A DNA stretch of 64,000 bases from Trifolium pratense. Taxonomy: Eukaryota; Streptophyta; Magnoliopsida; Fabales; Fabaceae. The stretch is taken from positions 22,478,127 through 22,542,126 of the forward strand of contig NC_060062.1 of the NCBI RefSeq assembly GCF_020283565.1, in the 5' to 3' direction. Below the pieces are notes generated by a model. The model saw nothing but the letters and a program-made list of their open reading frames with translations. It was not told the DNA's origin and did not search any database. How positions within the stretch are numbered: the first letter of the stretch is position 1; each line of letters opens with the position of its first letter. The translations under genes were made by a program, and so were the position numbers. Positions 37,172-49,648 of this stretch are shown piece by piece.

Positions 37172-40100
37172 CGTGGTTCTTCTTCTTCTTCTTCTTCTTC
37201 TTCTTCTCTCTGAAAATTAGGGTTCTATTTCGAATCTGATTTTGAAGTGTGTGTGTGTGTCAGTTTTGCTTTTTTATTAAGCTTCCTTAATGGGCTTTTT
37301 ATAGTGGGCTTGAATGGTCCAGTTTATAAACGTTTCGAATTCAAGCAATAAATTGTCGTGAGAAGACGTGCACCGTAATTCGTACATTTACACCTCCCTT
37401 TATTTGTTTTGTTTTTTACTAAGGATAGTTACATGTACGATGTACTTATTAATTTCTTTTCTTTCTTTTTCTTTTTTCTGTCGTTAGCCTTCTGGTTCCA
37501 GGAAGAAGGGGTCCCAGTATTCCACCAAAAATTGAACTTAGTTTTCCCGAACGATCTGTCTTAAAGGATATTATTAACCACTTGAAGTTAATGTATTGGT
37601 TTACGTAACTAATTTCATTTACTATATATTATTTTTTTTTTAAAAAAAATACTATATATTATTATATATTAAAATCCTGTTAATTTTTAATTAACAATTT
37701 ATTACCCCATGTGTTTCAATTGAGTTAGCAATATTGTAACCCGAAAAAATTGAGTTAGCAATATTTCTTTTTTCTAGTATTTCGGGACACTGTTTAGCAT
37801 TTTTTTTTTATTTTGAGTTAAAAACATTTCTTACGATAATAATTAATTGTGTTAATTTCAATTTCAAAGAGTTTCAGTTACTAAAATGCACTCTTATTAG
37901 TAAGTTGAAATAATAAGAAATTAGTGAAAAAAACAAATAAATATAGTATTGGTAAGGAACAAATAATTTAAGGCCTAATGGCTAATACAATCAATACTTG
38001 GTCGGTTACTATAAAAATTGTTTTGTACCGATGCCACTAATACATCAACTGAATTATCCCTATGCAACGTTGGGAAAGTTCCAACACACTACAATTACTG
38101 TACAATGTGTAGCTCTTGCATCTCTTGGAGAGTAGTACAATTTTAACCTTTGAGATACATCACATTCACATGAAGTGCATACACCGTGATAACGAATCTA
38201 CCGTGGCTTCGAAGATTACTCCAAGGCATTTGATTTCATTTAGTCAAATGCTCCAATTTGACTTCACATTAATATAAGATGAGAAAAGGTACAAGTAGTA
38301 TTTCTAGTAGTGAAAATATAAGATGAAAATATATAGTTTGAAGTTCATTTTTTATGTTGTTTGTCAACGATCAGGATTAACTTAATTGAATTTGGATTTT
38401 AGTAGTATATAATATATATTTTAATCAAAATATTTTAAAGTAAATTATTACAATTGTTATGTTCTAGGTGCATGTTTTGCATCAAACGGTCGTTACTAAT
38501 TTTTTAACACATCTCTCAAATATCAAGTTACATGTATATGGGGAAAAAAATGACAAGAGGGGGGCCTCAGCCCCTACTTACCCCCCTTATGTTCGTCCCT
38601 AGTACAAGTAGTATTTCTAGTAGTGAAAAAAGTATGAAAAATGCTAAACATATTTTTGGTACATTGGTTAACGAAATAAAAAAGATAATAAAATTCTAGA
38701 AATATTTTAAAAAAATATTTTTTACTTAAAGTTTTTGTTTTTGTTTTCATTTTTATATGACAACTATTTAACATGACCAAAGGGTACGTGTAGTACTAGT
38801 ATTCCCCTTACAACAAAGACTTGGTCAAATGATTGAATGTCACACCAACAACACACACTATGGACCATTTCATACAATGTTTAAGTGAACTAAGGAAGCT
38901 CTCAAAAAGGACCTACATGTAGGTATGACAACAGGACTGGGTGGAAGACGAGTTTTGCACCCTCCAAATCAAAATTCATGAGATTGAGTATTCTAATATC
39001 CTTTGCAATTTTTAATAGAGATCAAAAGTAAAACTTTAAATTCATATTCGACGGAGTTCGGTATCTTGATAGGGTTCAGGTATCCCCATCTAGCCTCATC
39101 TCTGTCTAGCCAAAACTATTATATTTCAACATTATAATTTTTTTAAACAAAAAAAAATAGAGAAAATATGGATGCATTTTGCCTAAATATAATAATAAAC
39201 ATGTGAATGTATTTAAAAATTTGTTTAAGGGTTTCAAATCTATGAGAGGTAAGATATAATTTTGATATAAGTGTTGTGGGTTCAGAGATGGGTTCAAGTA
39301 GGTATCAATGTTCTCATTACTTATCCCACCCTCCCATTTTGAAATTAAAAAAAAAAAAACTCAAACTCAGTTAATTCAGAGTTTCCCAATCAACTTCAAG
39401 GTAGGTATCCACATGTACGGGTTCTATTGTCATGCCTACGACATGTTCACAGGCAATACAAATTGCACTCTAAACCACCAAAAGATTGCATTCCATAGTT
39501 CATACTATCATCGCAAACAGACATGTGACAAATAAATTGTTCTGGACTGGCCTAAGCCCAACTAGGTGTCGAGCACAACCCACTTAGGCGTCGACCTCGG
39601 GCCAATGACATGATGACCCAGACCCACACACTCTTGCTCAACGGCCATAGAAGCTTGCACTTCTGTAATAGTCGACATCAGAATAATTGTCGTTTATTAC
39701 TAATCATGGCTTTTCAATTGTTATTCTAACATCCATTAATGTTGATGTCGCAAAAACCGCCCACATTGATGGATTTGTCCCCACATTGGGGCTATATACA
39801 TCATTCTCGTGTAGAAGGATCAGGTAATCTGACTTCCCTACTCTCAAACCTCTCATTTCACTCATATACTTACTTGAGCGTCGGAGTATATTGCATGTAC
39901 ATGATATTGTGTCCGCAAACGTACAACTCTGTCATAGTAATCAGATATCGATCTCACAAAGACTCGCGTTACAAAAGTTTCGTTTCGTATATTAACTAAT
40001 TGAAGGTATAAAATTAAAATTAAGATGAGATTGAATTGGCTTATTAGGAATAAAATAAAGAAAATAATAAATATATCAATAAGCATCATAGAATTACAGG

Positions 40101-40716
40101 TCATCACAATTATGTTAGTTATTAATCCTCTCCTCACTCTAAAGTGATCAACTTGATTAAAGATGGTATACTTAAATTACTTACGTTCTCTTTCAAGACA
40201 ATAAACAGAACTGTTAGCATAAGCGTGTCTTAACCCAACCTAATCCCCTATTTTTACGGTTACTAGACTAGTGAACCCAATAAGTTTCATTCCTCTTCCG
40301 CCCTAAAAGTAAGTATATGTGTAAGGATATGAATTACATAATCTCCATCAAGGGACATCGTCATATTTTAGAATTGGAACACTCAAAACATTGGTAAGAA
40401 CATGTAGAAAACTCGTAAAGAAAACTAGAATTATAAAAGTACTATATATCATTGCAAAATAAAGAGTTGCGGAATTTTTACAAGTGTTGAAGCCTCATTT
40501 ACAATATGATTTTTTGCTCTATTAATAACGTAGAAGGTTTCAATGACCAAATAAATTAAGTGATTGCTCAAATTACACAAAGAAAAACTTTTAAAATACA
40601 ATAGACATATTGCCACGACCATGCATGATGAGTTGATTTTTCACTCAAGATTCAAGAATCATAAAAAAAAATCACTCAAATAGAGTGGCGAAGCTTTGAC
40701 AATTTGCTTTAACAGA
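35096..40716. repeat. Tandem unit 2
   Basis: 5,621 bp, the same order as unit 1, without the hAT-type element. It differs from unit 3 by only about two substitutions and short-repeat lengths. Confidence 0.95.
37295..37303 (-). promoter_or_regulatory. TATA box of SUMO copy 2
   Basis: TATAAAAAG on the minus strand, as in copy 1. The 5' leader between it and the ATG has a longer TTC (GAA on the sense strand) run than copy 1. Confidence 0.55.
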
Positions 40717-42792
40717 ACCAGTTTGGTGCAACAGAGCATCGATCTCATCTCCATCTTCCATTTCAAGCTGAAGGACAATGAATAAAGAATTTAGTGTTAT
40801 GCATAGTTTATTGCATATATTTCCGGTGTTAAAAAAGTCAACGAGAAGGACAAACCTCAGCAGGAGTCTGTTCTGCACGGAGACGGCGACCATCAAATAA
40901 GAAGGCAATTGAGTTCAGGTCGACAGATTGTCGATCACAGTAAGCATTCATCAGCTTCTTCAGCTGAGTGTTTCTCTTAATCCTAAAAAATACTTCATTT
41001 CCGTCCTACAATAATATAAAAATTACTTAGGACAACGACTCGCTGTGATGCAAATAAATGTTATATAGTGCATAACAAAATAACATTGATTAGATCATAT
41101 AACTATGACCATCGTATGAATACATCCAAAAACTGACTTCAAGGTAATCACCGTGTTATCAAATAGCAGCAACGATATATAACATAACAATTAAACGCTG
41201 ACTTCAAGGTAATCACCGTGTTATCAAAAAGCAGCAATGACATATAACATAAACATTAAATAAACAGGTTTTAGAGGGTCAGGGGTTCTGGTGGTGAAGG
41301 GAACTTAATGGAAGAAGGGCAAAGGGAACAAATAATTGTTTACTGGTAATAATAACTTGAATCAGGAATCATCAAACAATCACAGAAATAAATGTGCAAA
41401 TATAAGACATCACAACTACAATCAAATTGAGAAAGTCCACACAAAATCATATCTATAAATTCAACAGAGATAATATCCCTAAAAATACAAGTGGAAGAAC
41501 TTTCTGACAAAGAGAAACCTTGCACAACAAAATCTACCACAATAACAATCTAAGACCTATAAGCATCATGACCAAAAAATTAATATCGAAGTTTGCATTT
41601 AAACCAAAAAATTCCTCATTTATACTTAATTTTTAAACTTAAATTTAGAGACGCCAAAAAATAGTAACATAGTACACAATTTTTGGGTATGCGGTACGGT
41701 ACACTACCTGTAATGTATTCATAAACTGTCAACCTCTATTTTTTCAATCATGTTTACTAAATTGGTCTCGATATTGTTACCTTAAAGGGAAGGTTTAGTG
41801 AATCTAAATAAAAACAAATCAATCAATGAAATGTCTGTCCAACTAATAATACACAGTCTTAGACTAATCTTCATGTCTTCTGCATTGGAAAACAGCCTAT
41901 CATCCTTATCATTAGCATATAGTTTCATAGTTTCATTACCCTTCTAATCATAGCCTAACCCAAACCAACTTATACATGAAAAAACACCCAAATTCGAAAT
42001 TCACTGGTGGTTTGACAGAATTTAGTGACCTAGCATCTAATTCTAATACATTTAAAAATAAAATAACAAAAAAAACTGACAAACCCTAAACTCACTGGCA
42101 TACTAAAGCATAATAATCTTGCATCGAATTTAACAACTGATATATCAAAGAACCCCAATCGGTGACTCACTTGGGTTTCTCAAAATTCTGTAACTATGAA
42201 TCTAATCCTAATACTTTCAAAAATGAAACAACAATAAAAAAATTACAAATCGTCAATTCACATACTGAAACTCAAACATAATACTCTCTCGCATAGTTGC
42301 ATTAAACAAAAAACTCTCTGTATACATAACATCATCATTGTTACTTGAATTTAACATATATTCCATATCAGCAACAAAGAGATCTAAATAGATAATGAAA
42401 TCTAACACAGTATACTAACAATTTAGAGATTATATACATGATTAACACTAATTTAACGAACAATCTTTATTTCAATGACTAAAACTAATACAAACATACA
42501 CAAAAATATAACACACAACGAATATTACTTTTCTTCTTCATTTTTTTAACAGAAAAAAAAACAATATTACTGAAAACTAACACGAATAGAACGAAAACAT
42601 AATTTCCAGTCACAGATAAAGTAAAGTAAAATTAATAAAAAAATAATAACGAAAACAAAAAGGAACGAAAATTGATCGATCGGAAAAACGAACCTGCAGG
42701 TATATGACCTTCAAATTGATGCGAGCGATGTCGTTAGGTTTCTTGTCTTCCTCGGCGTTGGGAGTAGGGTTAGGGTTTGGAGTAGCAGACAT
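40672..42792 (-). CDS. SUMO-like variant, array copy 3 (lacks the GG processing site)
   Basis: Exons are complement(42694-42792), complement(40856-41005) and complement(40672-40767). The predicted protein is identical to copy 2: 114 residues, Ile-Tyr-Leu in place of Lys-Gly at the exon 1 end, Ala in place of Asp81, a single Gly and the same 14-residue tail. It therefore arose by duplication of the already altered unit. The same limits on conjugation apply. If copies 2 and 3 are both real, dosage of a non-conjugatable SUMO would be doubled relative to copy 1. Confidence 0.78.
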
Positions 42793-45700
42793 CGTGGTTC
42801 TTCTTCTTCTTCTTCTTCTTCTTCTCTCTGAAAATTAGGGTTCTATTTCGAATCTGATTTTGAAGTGTGTGTGTGTGTCAGTTTTGCTTTTTTATTAAGC
42901 TTCCTTAATGGGCTTTTTATAGTGGGCTTGAATGGTCCAGTTTATAAACGTTTCGAATTCAAGCAATAAATTGTCGTGAGAAGACGTGCACCGTAATTCG
43001 TACATTTACACCTCCCTTTATTTGTTTTGTTTTTTACTAAGGATAGTTACATGTACGATGTACTTATTAATTTCTTTTCTTTCTTTTTCTTTTTTCTGTC
43101 GTTAGCCTTCTGGTTCCAGGAAGAAGGGGTCCCAGTATTCCACCAAAAATTGAACTTAGTTTTCCCGAACGATCTGTCTTAAAGGATATTATTAACCACT
43201 TGAAGTTAATGTATTGGTTTACGTAACTAATTTCATTTACTATATATTATTTTTTTTTTAAAAAAAATACTATATATTATTATATATTAAAATCCTGTTA
43301 ATTTTTAATTAACAATTTATTACCCCATGTGTTTCAATTGAGTTAGCAATATTGTAACCCGAAAAAATTGAGTTAGCAATATTTCTTTTTTCTAGTATTT
43401 CGGGACACTGTTTAGCATTTTTTTTTATTTTGAGTTAAAAACATTTCTTACGATAATAATTAATTGTGTTAATTTCAATTTCAAAGAGTTTCAGTTACTA
43501 AAATGCACTCTTATTAGTAAGTTGAAATAATAAGAAATTAGTGAAAAAAACAAATAAATATAGTATTGGTAAGGAACAAATAATTTAAGGCCTAATGGCT
43601 AATACAATCAATACTTGGTCGGTTACTATAAAAATTGTTTTGTACCGATGCCACTAATACATCAACTGAATTATCCCTATGCAACGTTGGGAAAGTTCCA
43701 ACACACTACAATTACTGTACAATGTGTAGCTCTTGCATCTCTTGGAGAGTAGTACAATTTTAACCTTTGAGATACATCACATTCACATGAAGTGCATACA
43801 CCGTGATAACGAATCTACCGTGGCTTCGAAGATTACTCCAAGGCATTTGATTTCATTTAGTCAAATGCTCCAATTTGACTTCACATTAATATAAGATGAG
43901 AAAAGGTACAAGTAGTATTTCTAGTAGTGAAAATATAAGATGAAAATATATAGTTTGAAGTTCATTTTTTATGTTGTTTGTCAACGATCAGGATTAACTT
44001 AATTGAATTTGGATTTTAGTAGTATATAATATATATTTTAATCAAAATATTTTAAAGTAAATTATTACAATTGTTATGTTCTAGGTGCATGTTTTGCATC
44101 AAACGGTCGTTACTAATTTTTTAACACATCTCTCAAATATCAAGTTACATGTATATGGGGAAAAAAATGACAAGAGGGGGGCCTCAGCCCCTACTTACCC
44201 CCCTTATGTTCGTCCCTAGTACAAGTAGTATTTCTAGTAGTGAAAAAAGTATGAAAAATGCTAAACATATTTTTGGTACATTGGTTAACGAAATAAAAAA
44301 GATAATAAAATTCTAGAAATATTTTAAAAAAATATTTTTTACTTAAAGTTTTTGTTTTTGTTTTCATTTTTATATGACAACTATTTAACATGACCAAAGG
44401 GTACGTGTAGTACTAGTATTCCCCTTACAACAAAGACTTGGTCAAATGATTGAATGTCACACCAACAACACACACTATGGACCATTTCATACAATGTTTA
44501 AGTGAACTAAGGAAGCTCTCAAAAAGGACCTACATGTAGGTATGACAACAGGACTGGGTGGAAGACGAGTTTTGCACCCTCCAAATCAAAATTCATGAGA
44601 TTGAGTATTCTAATATCCTTTGCAATTTTTAATAGAGATCAAAAGTAAAACTTTAAATTCATATTCGACGGAGTTCGGTATCTTGATAGGGTTCAGGTAT
44701 CCCCATCTAGCCTCATCTCTGTCTAGCCAAAACTATTATATTTCAACATTATAATTTTTTTAAACAAAAAAAAATAGAGAAAATATGGATGCATTTTGCC
44801 TAAATATAATAATAAACATGTGAATGTATTTAAAAATTTGTTTAAGGGTTTCAAATCTATGAGAGGTAAGATATAATTTTGATATAAGTGTTGTGGGTTC
44901 AGAGATGGGTTCAAGTAGGTATCAATGTTCTCATTACTTATCCCACCCTCCCATTTTGAAATTAAAAAAAAAAAAACTCAAACTCAGTTAATTCAGAGTT
45001 TCCCAATCAACTTCAAGGTAGGTATCCACATGTACGGGTTCTATTGTCATGCCTACGACATGTTCACAGGCAATACAAATTGCACTCTAAACCACCAAAA
45101 GATTGCATTCCATAGTTCATACTATCATCGCAAACAGACATGTGACAAATAAATTGTTCTGGACTGGCCTAAGCCCAACTAGGTGTCGAGCACAACCCAC
45201 TTAGGCGTCGACCTCGGGCCAATGACATGATGACCCAGACCCACACACTCTTGCTCAACGGCCATAGAAGCTTGCACTTCTGTAATAGTCGACATCAGAA
45301 TAATTGTCGTTTATTACTAATCATGGCTTTTCAATTGTTATTCTAACATCCATTAATGTTGATGTCGCAAAAACCGCCCACATTGATGGATTTGTCCCCA
45401 CATTGGGGCTATATACATCATTCTCGTGTAGAAGGATCAGGTAATCTGACTTCCCTACTCTCAAACCTCTCATTTCACTCATATACTTACTTGAGCGTCG
45501 GAGTATATTGCATGTACATGATATTGTGTCCGCAAACGTACAACTCTGTCATAGTAATCAGATATCAATCTCACAAAGACTCGCGTTACAAAAGTTTCGT
45601 TTCGTATATTAACTAATTGAAGGTATAAAATTAAAATTAAGATGAGATTGAATTGGCTTATTAGGAATAAAATAAAGAAAATAATAAATATATCAATAAG

Positions 45701-46239
45701 CATCATAGAATTACAGGTCATCACAATTATGTTAGTTATTAATCCTCTCCTCACTCTAAAGTGATCAACTTGATTAAAGATGGTATACTTAAATTACTTA
45801 CGTTCTCTTTCAAGACAATAAACAGAACTGTTAGCATAAGCGTGTCTTAACCCAACCTAATCCCCTATTTTTACGGTTACTAGACTAGTGAACCCAATAA
45901 GTTTCATTCCTCTTCCGCCCTAAAAGTAAGTATATGTGTAAGGATATGAATTACATAATCTCCATCAAGGGACATCGTCATATTTTAGAATTGGAACACT
46001 CAAAACATTGGTAAGAACATGTAGAAAACTCGTAAAGAAAACTAGAATTATAAAAGTACTATATATCATTGCAAAATAAAGAGTTGCGGAATTTTTACAA
46101 GTGTTGAAGCCTCATTTACAATATGATTTTTTGCTCTATTAATAACGTAGAAGGTTTCAATGACCAAATAAATTAAGTGATTGCTCAAATTACACAAAGA
46201 AAAACTTTTAAAATACAATAGACATATTGCCACGACCAT
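40717..46239. repeat. Tandem unit 3 (right-truncated)
   Basis: Collinear with unit 2 up to GACCATGCATG near 46239, after which it continues into sequence missing from units 1 and 2. The unit-2 order resumes at about 47339 in diverged form. Confidence 0.93.
42913..42921 (-). promoter_or_regulatory. TATA box of SUMO copy 3
   Basis: TATAAAAAG on the minus strand, in the same context as copies 1 and 2. Confidence 0.55.
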
Positions 46240-46973
46240 GCATGGTGAGATTGACATGGACCGTGGCAAGCACAAACTTTACAAGAACCATGCTTTTGGC
46301 ATGGTTGCTAGTACACAGGCACATGGACGATTGGCACGGATGTGTGGCTTGGCTGATAAGCTTTCTTTGATTTCTCTTGCTCTTTAGTCTCCAAAAATGC
46401 TCATTAAAATTCACTAAATCACTTAATAGTACTTCAAAGTTTTTTTTTTAGACAAAAAAAAAGTGTTTTTTTTTTAAAAAAAACATTTTTAAAATTACTT
46501 CAAAGTCTTTGTATAAGATGAATGACTCATAAAAGCTCCATTTATCATCACTTTTCATTCAATAGACATATTGAATGAAAAGTTTTAAAATACTTTTAAA
46601 ATACACAAAGAAAAACTTTTAAAATACAATAGACATATTGCCACGACCATGCATGGTGAGATTGACATGGACCGTGGCAAGCACAAACTTTACAAGAACC
46701 ATGCTTTTGGCATGGTTGCTAGTACACAGGCACATGGACGATTGGCACGGATGTGTGGCTTGGCTGATAAGCTTTCTTTGATTTCTCTTGCTCTTTAGTC
46801 TCCAAAAATGCTCATTAAAATTCACTAAATCACTTAATAGTACTTCAAAGTTTTTTTTTTAGACAAAAAAAAAGGTTTTTTTTTTAAAAAAAACATTTTT
46901 AAAATTACTTCAAAGTCTTTGTATAAGATGAATGACTCATAAAAGCTCCATTTATCATCACTTTTCATTCAAT
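46191..46973. repeat. Direct repeat pair, 411-bp period, with a hairpin at the junction
   Basis: 46191-46563 and 46602-46973 are nearly identical. The 38-bp spacer starts inside a perfect inverted repeat: CTTTTCATTCAAT (46551-46563) and its complement (46570-46582) with a 6-base loop. The content (CATGGTGAGATTGACATGG, GGCACGGATGTGTGG) resembles untranslated or LTR sequence of gypsy elements. No domain is encoded. Confidence 0.9.
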
Positions 46974-47338
46974 TTCCATCACCTAATCCATACTCCACTT
47001 ATTATTAAAAAACAAACAAAATGTAGTAAAGATAGTACAAATTTTAAATAGAACATAAAATAACTATAGAAAATAGCTAAATAAAATAGGCATAAAATAT
47101 ACCTATCAAATTCCTCCATGCTTGAATCCTTGCTTATCCTCAGGCAAAATTGCATTGATAAAAAAAAATCAAGCACAATAAAATTGAAAAAAAAAACTTA
47201 ACATAGCAAAATACTCATGCAGGCGACATACTCATTCAAATTAGAGAATTGACAGCTACAATCTAAATTAGAGTTAAACTCCACAAAAGTATAATTTCTC
47301 AATGATCAAACCTCACAAAATCACTCAAAGTATATAAC
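46974..47338. other. Retroelement-like noncoding sequence
   Basis: AT-rich, with ATTCCTCCATGCTTGAATCC and CTTATCCTCAGGCAAAATTG. I associate these words with Athila-type LTR flanks. No open frame of note. Confidence 0.35.
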
Positions 47339-47520
47339 GGATGAGTTGATTTTTCACTCAAGATTCAAGAATCATAAAAAAAAAAAAAAAACGAAGTTCC
47401 TACCACCAGTTTGACCATATACCTGTGTTGTCCTTAAATCCCTTTTTTTTTTAAAGCAAATTTAATTAGTTCAATTGACATTTTTTAAAATAGAGTGGTG
47501 AAGTTTTGACAATTTTTCTT
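47339..47520. repeat. Diverged copy of the right edge of the tandem unit
   Basis: GATGAGTTGATTTTTCACTC equals 35007-35026 in unit 1. After an A-run it holds CCACCAGTTTGACC (47403-47416) and then ATAGAGTGGTGAAGTTTTGAC (47490-47510), matching the sequence that encodes the new tail of SUMO copies 2 and 3. About 100 bp present here are missing from the units. Confidence 0.75.
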
Positions 47521-48104
47521 ATTTCGATTTGAGCATGATTTTTGATTCAGATATACATACGTTGGTTTAAAAGGACAACTATATATTTTTTGGGATTTCT
47601 CTTGATTCGAGTAATTGTTTCCTTTTTATTTTATCATTAGTCGTTTGAGAATAAACCGTTTTTTGGGATAAATAACATACGAGTCTGATTACCCATCTTA
47701 GTTCGAATAATTGTCTTTTATCGACTTTCATTCACTAACTTGTTCTTTTTCGTTTGCTGTATTATTGCATCCACATATACTTTTCAAACTTGAAAGGAAA
47801 TATGAAATAAATTCAAAAAGACACCACAAAATTTCTACAATGTCATTCTCACCTCCAAAGTTTAATCTTAAGATAAAATTTCAATGCGATTACAAGGTAA
47901 GTTCTAGAGAAAACAACACCAACGAGATCAACTCGCTCAAGTGAAGAAGATGGCAAGATTTTGCATTTTTAATCAATGACCCTTAATTGGCTAAATTTTT
48001 CACATTTAATAGTTGGACGTATTGAAGATATTGAATTTTCCAAAATAGAGAGATCGATTGAAATATAACATACTGTATATTATTGTGTCAATTGAGGAAA
48101 AGTT

Positions 48105-48177
<73 letters not shown>

Positions 48178-49648
48178 TAGTAGTGCCGTTGTAACTATAT
48201 AAGATAAAATATAATATTATTCACATATTAAGCTAAGTTGATCAAATCACATTAACTAATACTAATTACAAATTAAACTAATTCAGTCACGTAATATCAA
48301 TAGGTAAAAGAAGAAAAACCATAGTAAGTGATAAACTATATTTATCAATTGTAGCAAATAATTCTTCTCATGGTTATCCTAAGTCCTCAACCAACGTACA
48401 AAGAGGCATCCACCATCCAAAATTCTCTTCCGATCTGTCAAAGCGTAAATTATCCTCCATTTCAAGCTTAACTACACACAAAATACACGATGAGCCCAAC
48501 CCTTGAGAGATTAATTACACATATCAACCAAATTAGCTCTTGTTGGAATCCTTTGAAGTAAACGCCTATAAATTTCACCCGTTATCAATAATTACCTCCC
48601 TTCAAAGTTCAAACACGTTTGATGGTATGAACGCACATTTGAGTGTTTCTAACGTAAAACCAAACTCACAAATTATCCATAACCAAGCTTAATTTTGGTA
48701 GTAGAATGAATATTTACAAAAGTTTCACTTTGTTATAAAAAAAGTTGTACCTTTGTTTTGGATAAAAAAAGTTGTACTTTTGATTTAGATTGTGAAGAAA
48801 TACTACTAGCAATTATTATCACTCCATATATATCTTTTTTCCCTTCGTGTGATTAACTTCATAGATCCATTATCATTGTATGATAAACAAAAGGACTGGG
48901 GGACCTGGATTTGGTAAACTCAACCGTAAGTACAGTCATGAAGTCACTAGATATAAATCGTATAATCTTGATCGAACAGTTCAGATATCAACTCAAAATT
49001 TTATACTAAAAAATAAAATAATCTTAAAATATAAACCGTCAAATCAAGATGAGACGGTTTATCGTCCTTGACGGCATATAATCCCATTCCTAAACAAAAC
49101 TATAAGTAGAACAAGTAACTACATATAAGACTCACTAGATCAATAACATCATTATTGATACATCACCACATTGCAAGTAGATCTGCATCTACTTCTATAA
49201 CAATAACAACTTTTAGTTGAAAAATTCACACACCAAAAATGCCTTGACACACGTTCATCCCACTCAAAAAAATCATTGACACACACATGACATAAAATAC
49301 TCCCATAACCATTCCCGGCAATCAAGTTGCTCATGCCAGCCGACTCATTCTTTCATAAACACGAGGTGTGGTCCTATTATTACTCGTCCTTTTGTTTTCT
49401 TGCAGTAACAAATAAACACATAGTGGGTCCCAATCTCATCTCTCAATTACCCTTTTACCCCCACCATTCCTCAATCCCCTCAACGCATCGATCTTAGTTA
49501 CACCACTCCCACACACTCCTCACGTCACTCCCACTTGCTCCACAACCAAAAAACACATTCATTCATTCTCCTACATATCAACACCACCACATAACCAACA
49601 TTTCCTCACCAAAAATACCCTCTGTTTCTCTCCACAGAAACAGAAAAA
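47521..49648. other. Spacer before the glucanase
   Basis: No gene is supported. 48890-49075 has ATCTTGATCGAACAGTT and AACCGTCAAATCAAGATGAGACGGTTT, words related to the MITE at 54310-54501. A TC/CA-rich stretch at 49430-49648 is probably the glucanase promoter and leader; no sure TATA box was found. Confidence 0.55.
48107..48175. repeat. (AT)n microsatellite, 69 bp
   Basis: Uninterrupted AT repeat of about 34 units. Confidence 0.97.

Noticed and set aside
46181..46414. Overlapping open frames on both strands in the 411-bp repeats
   Set aside because: They are carried by repetitive, retroelement-like sequence and have no domain. Duplication explains their conservation.
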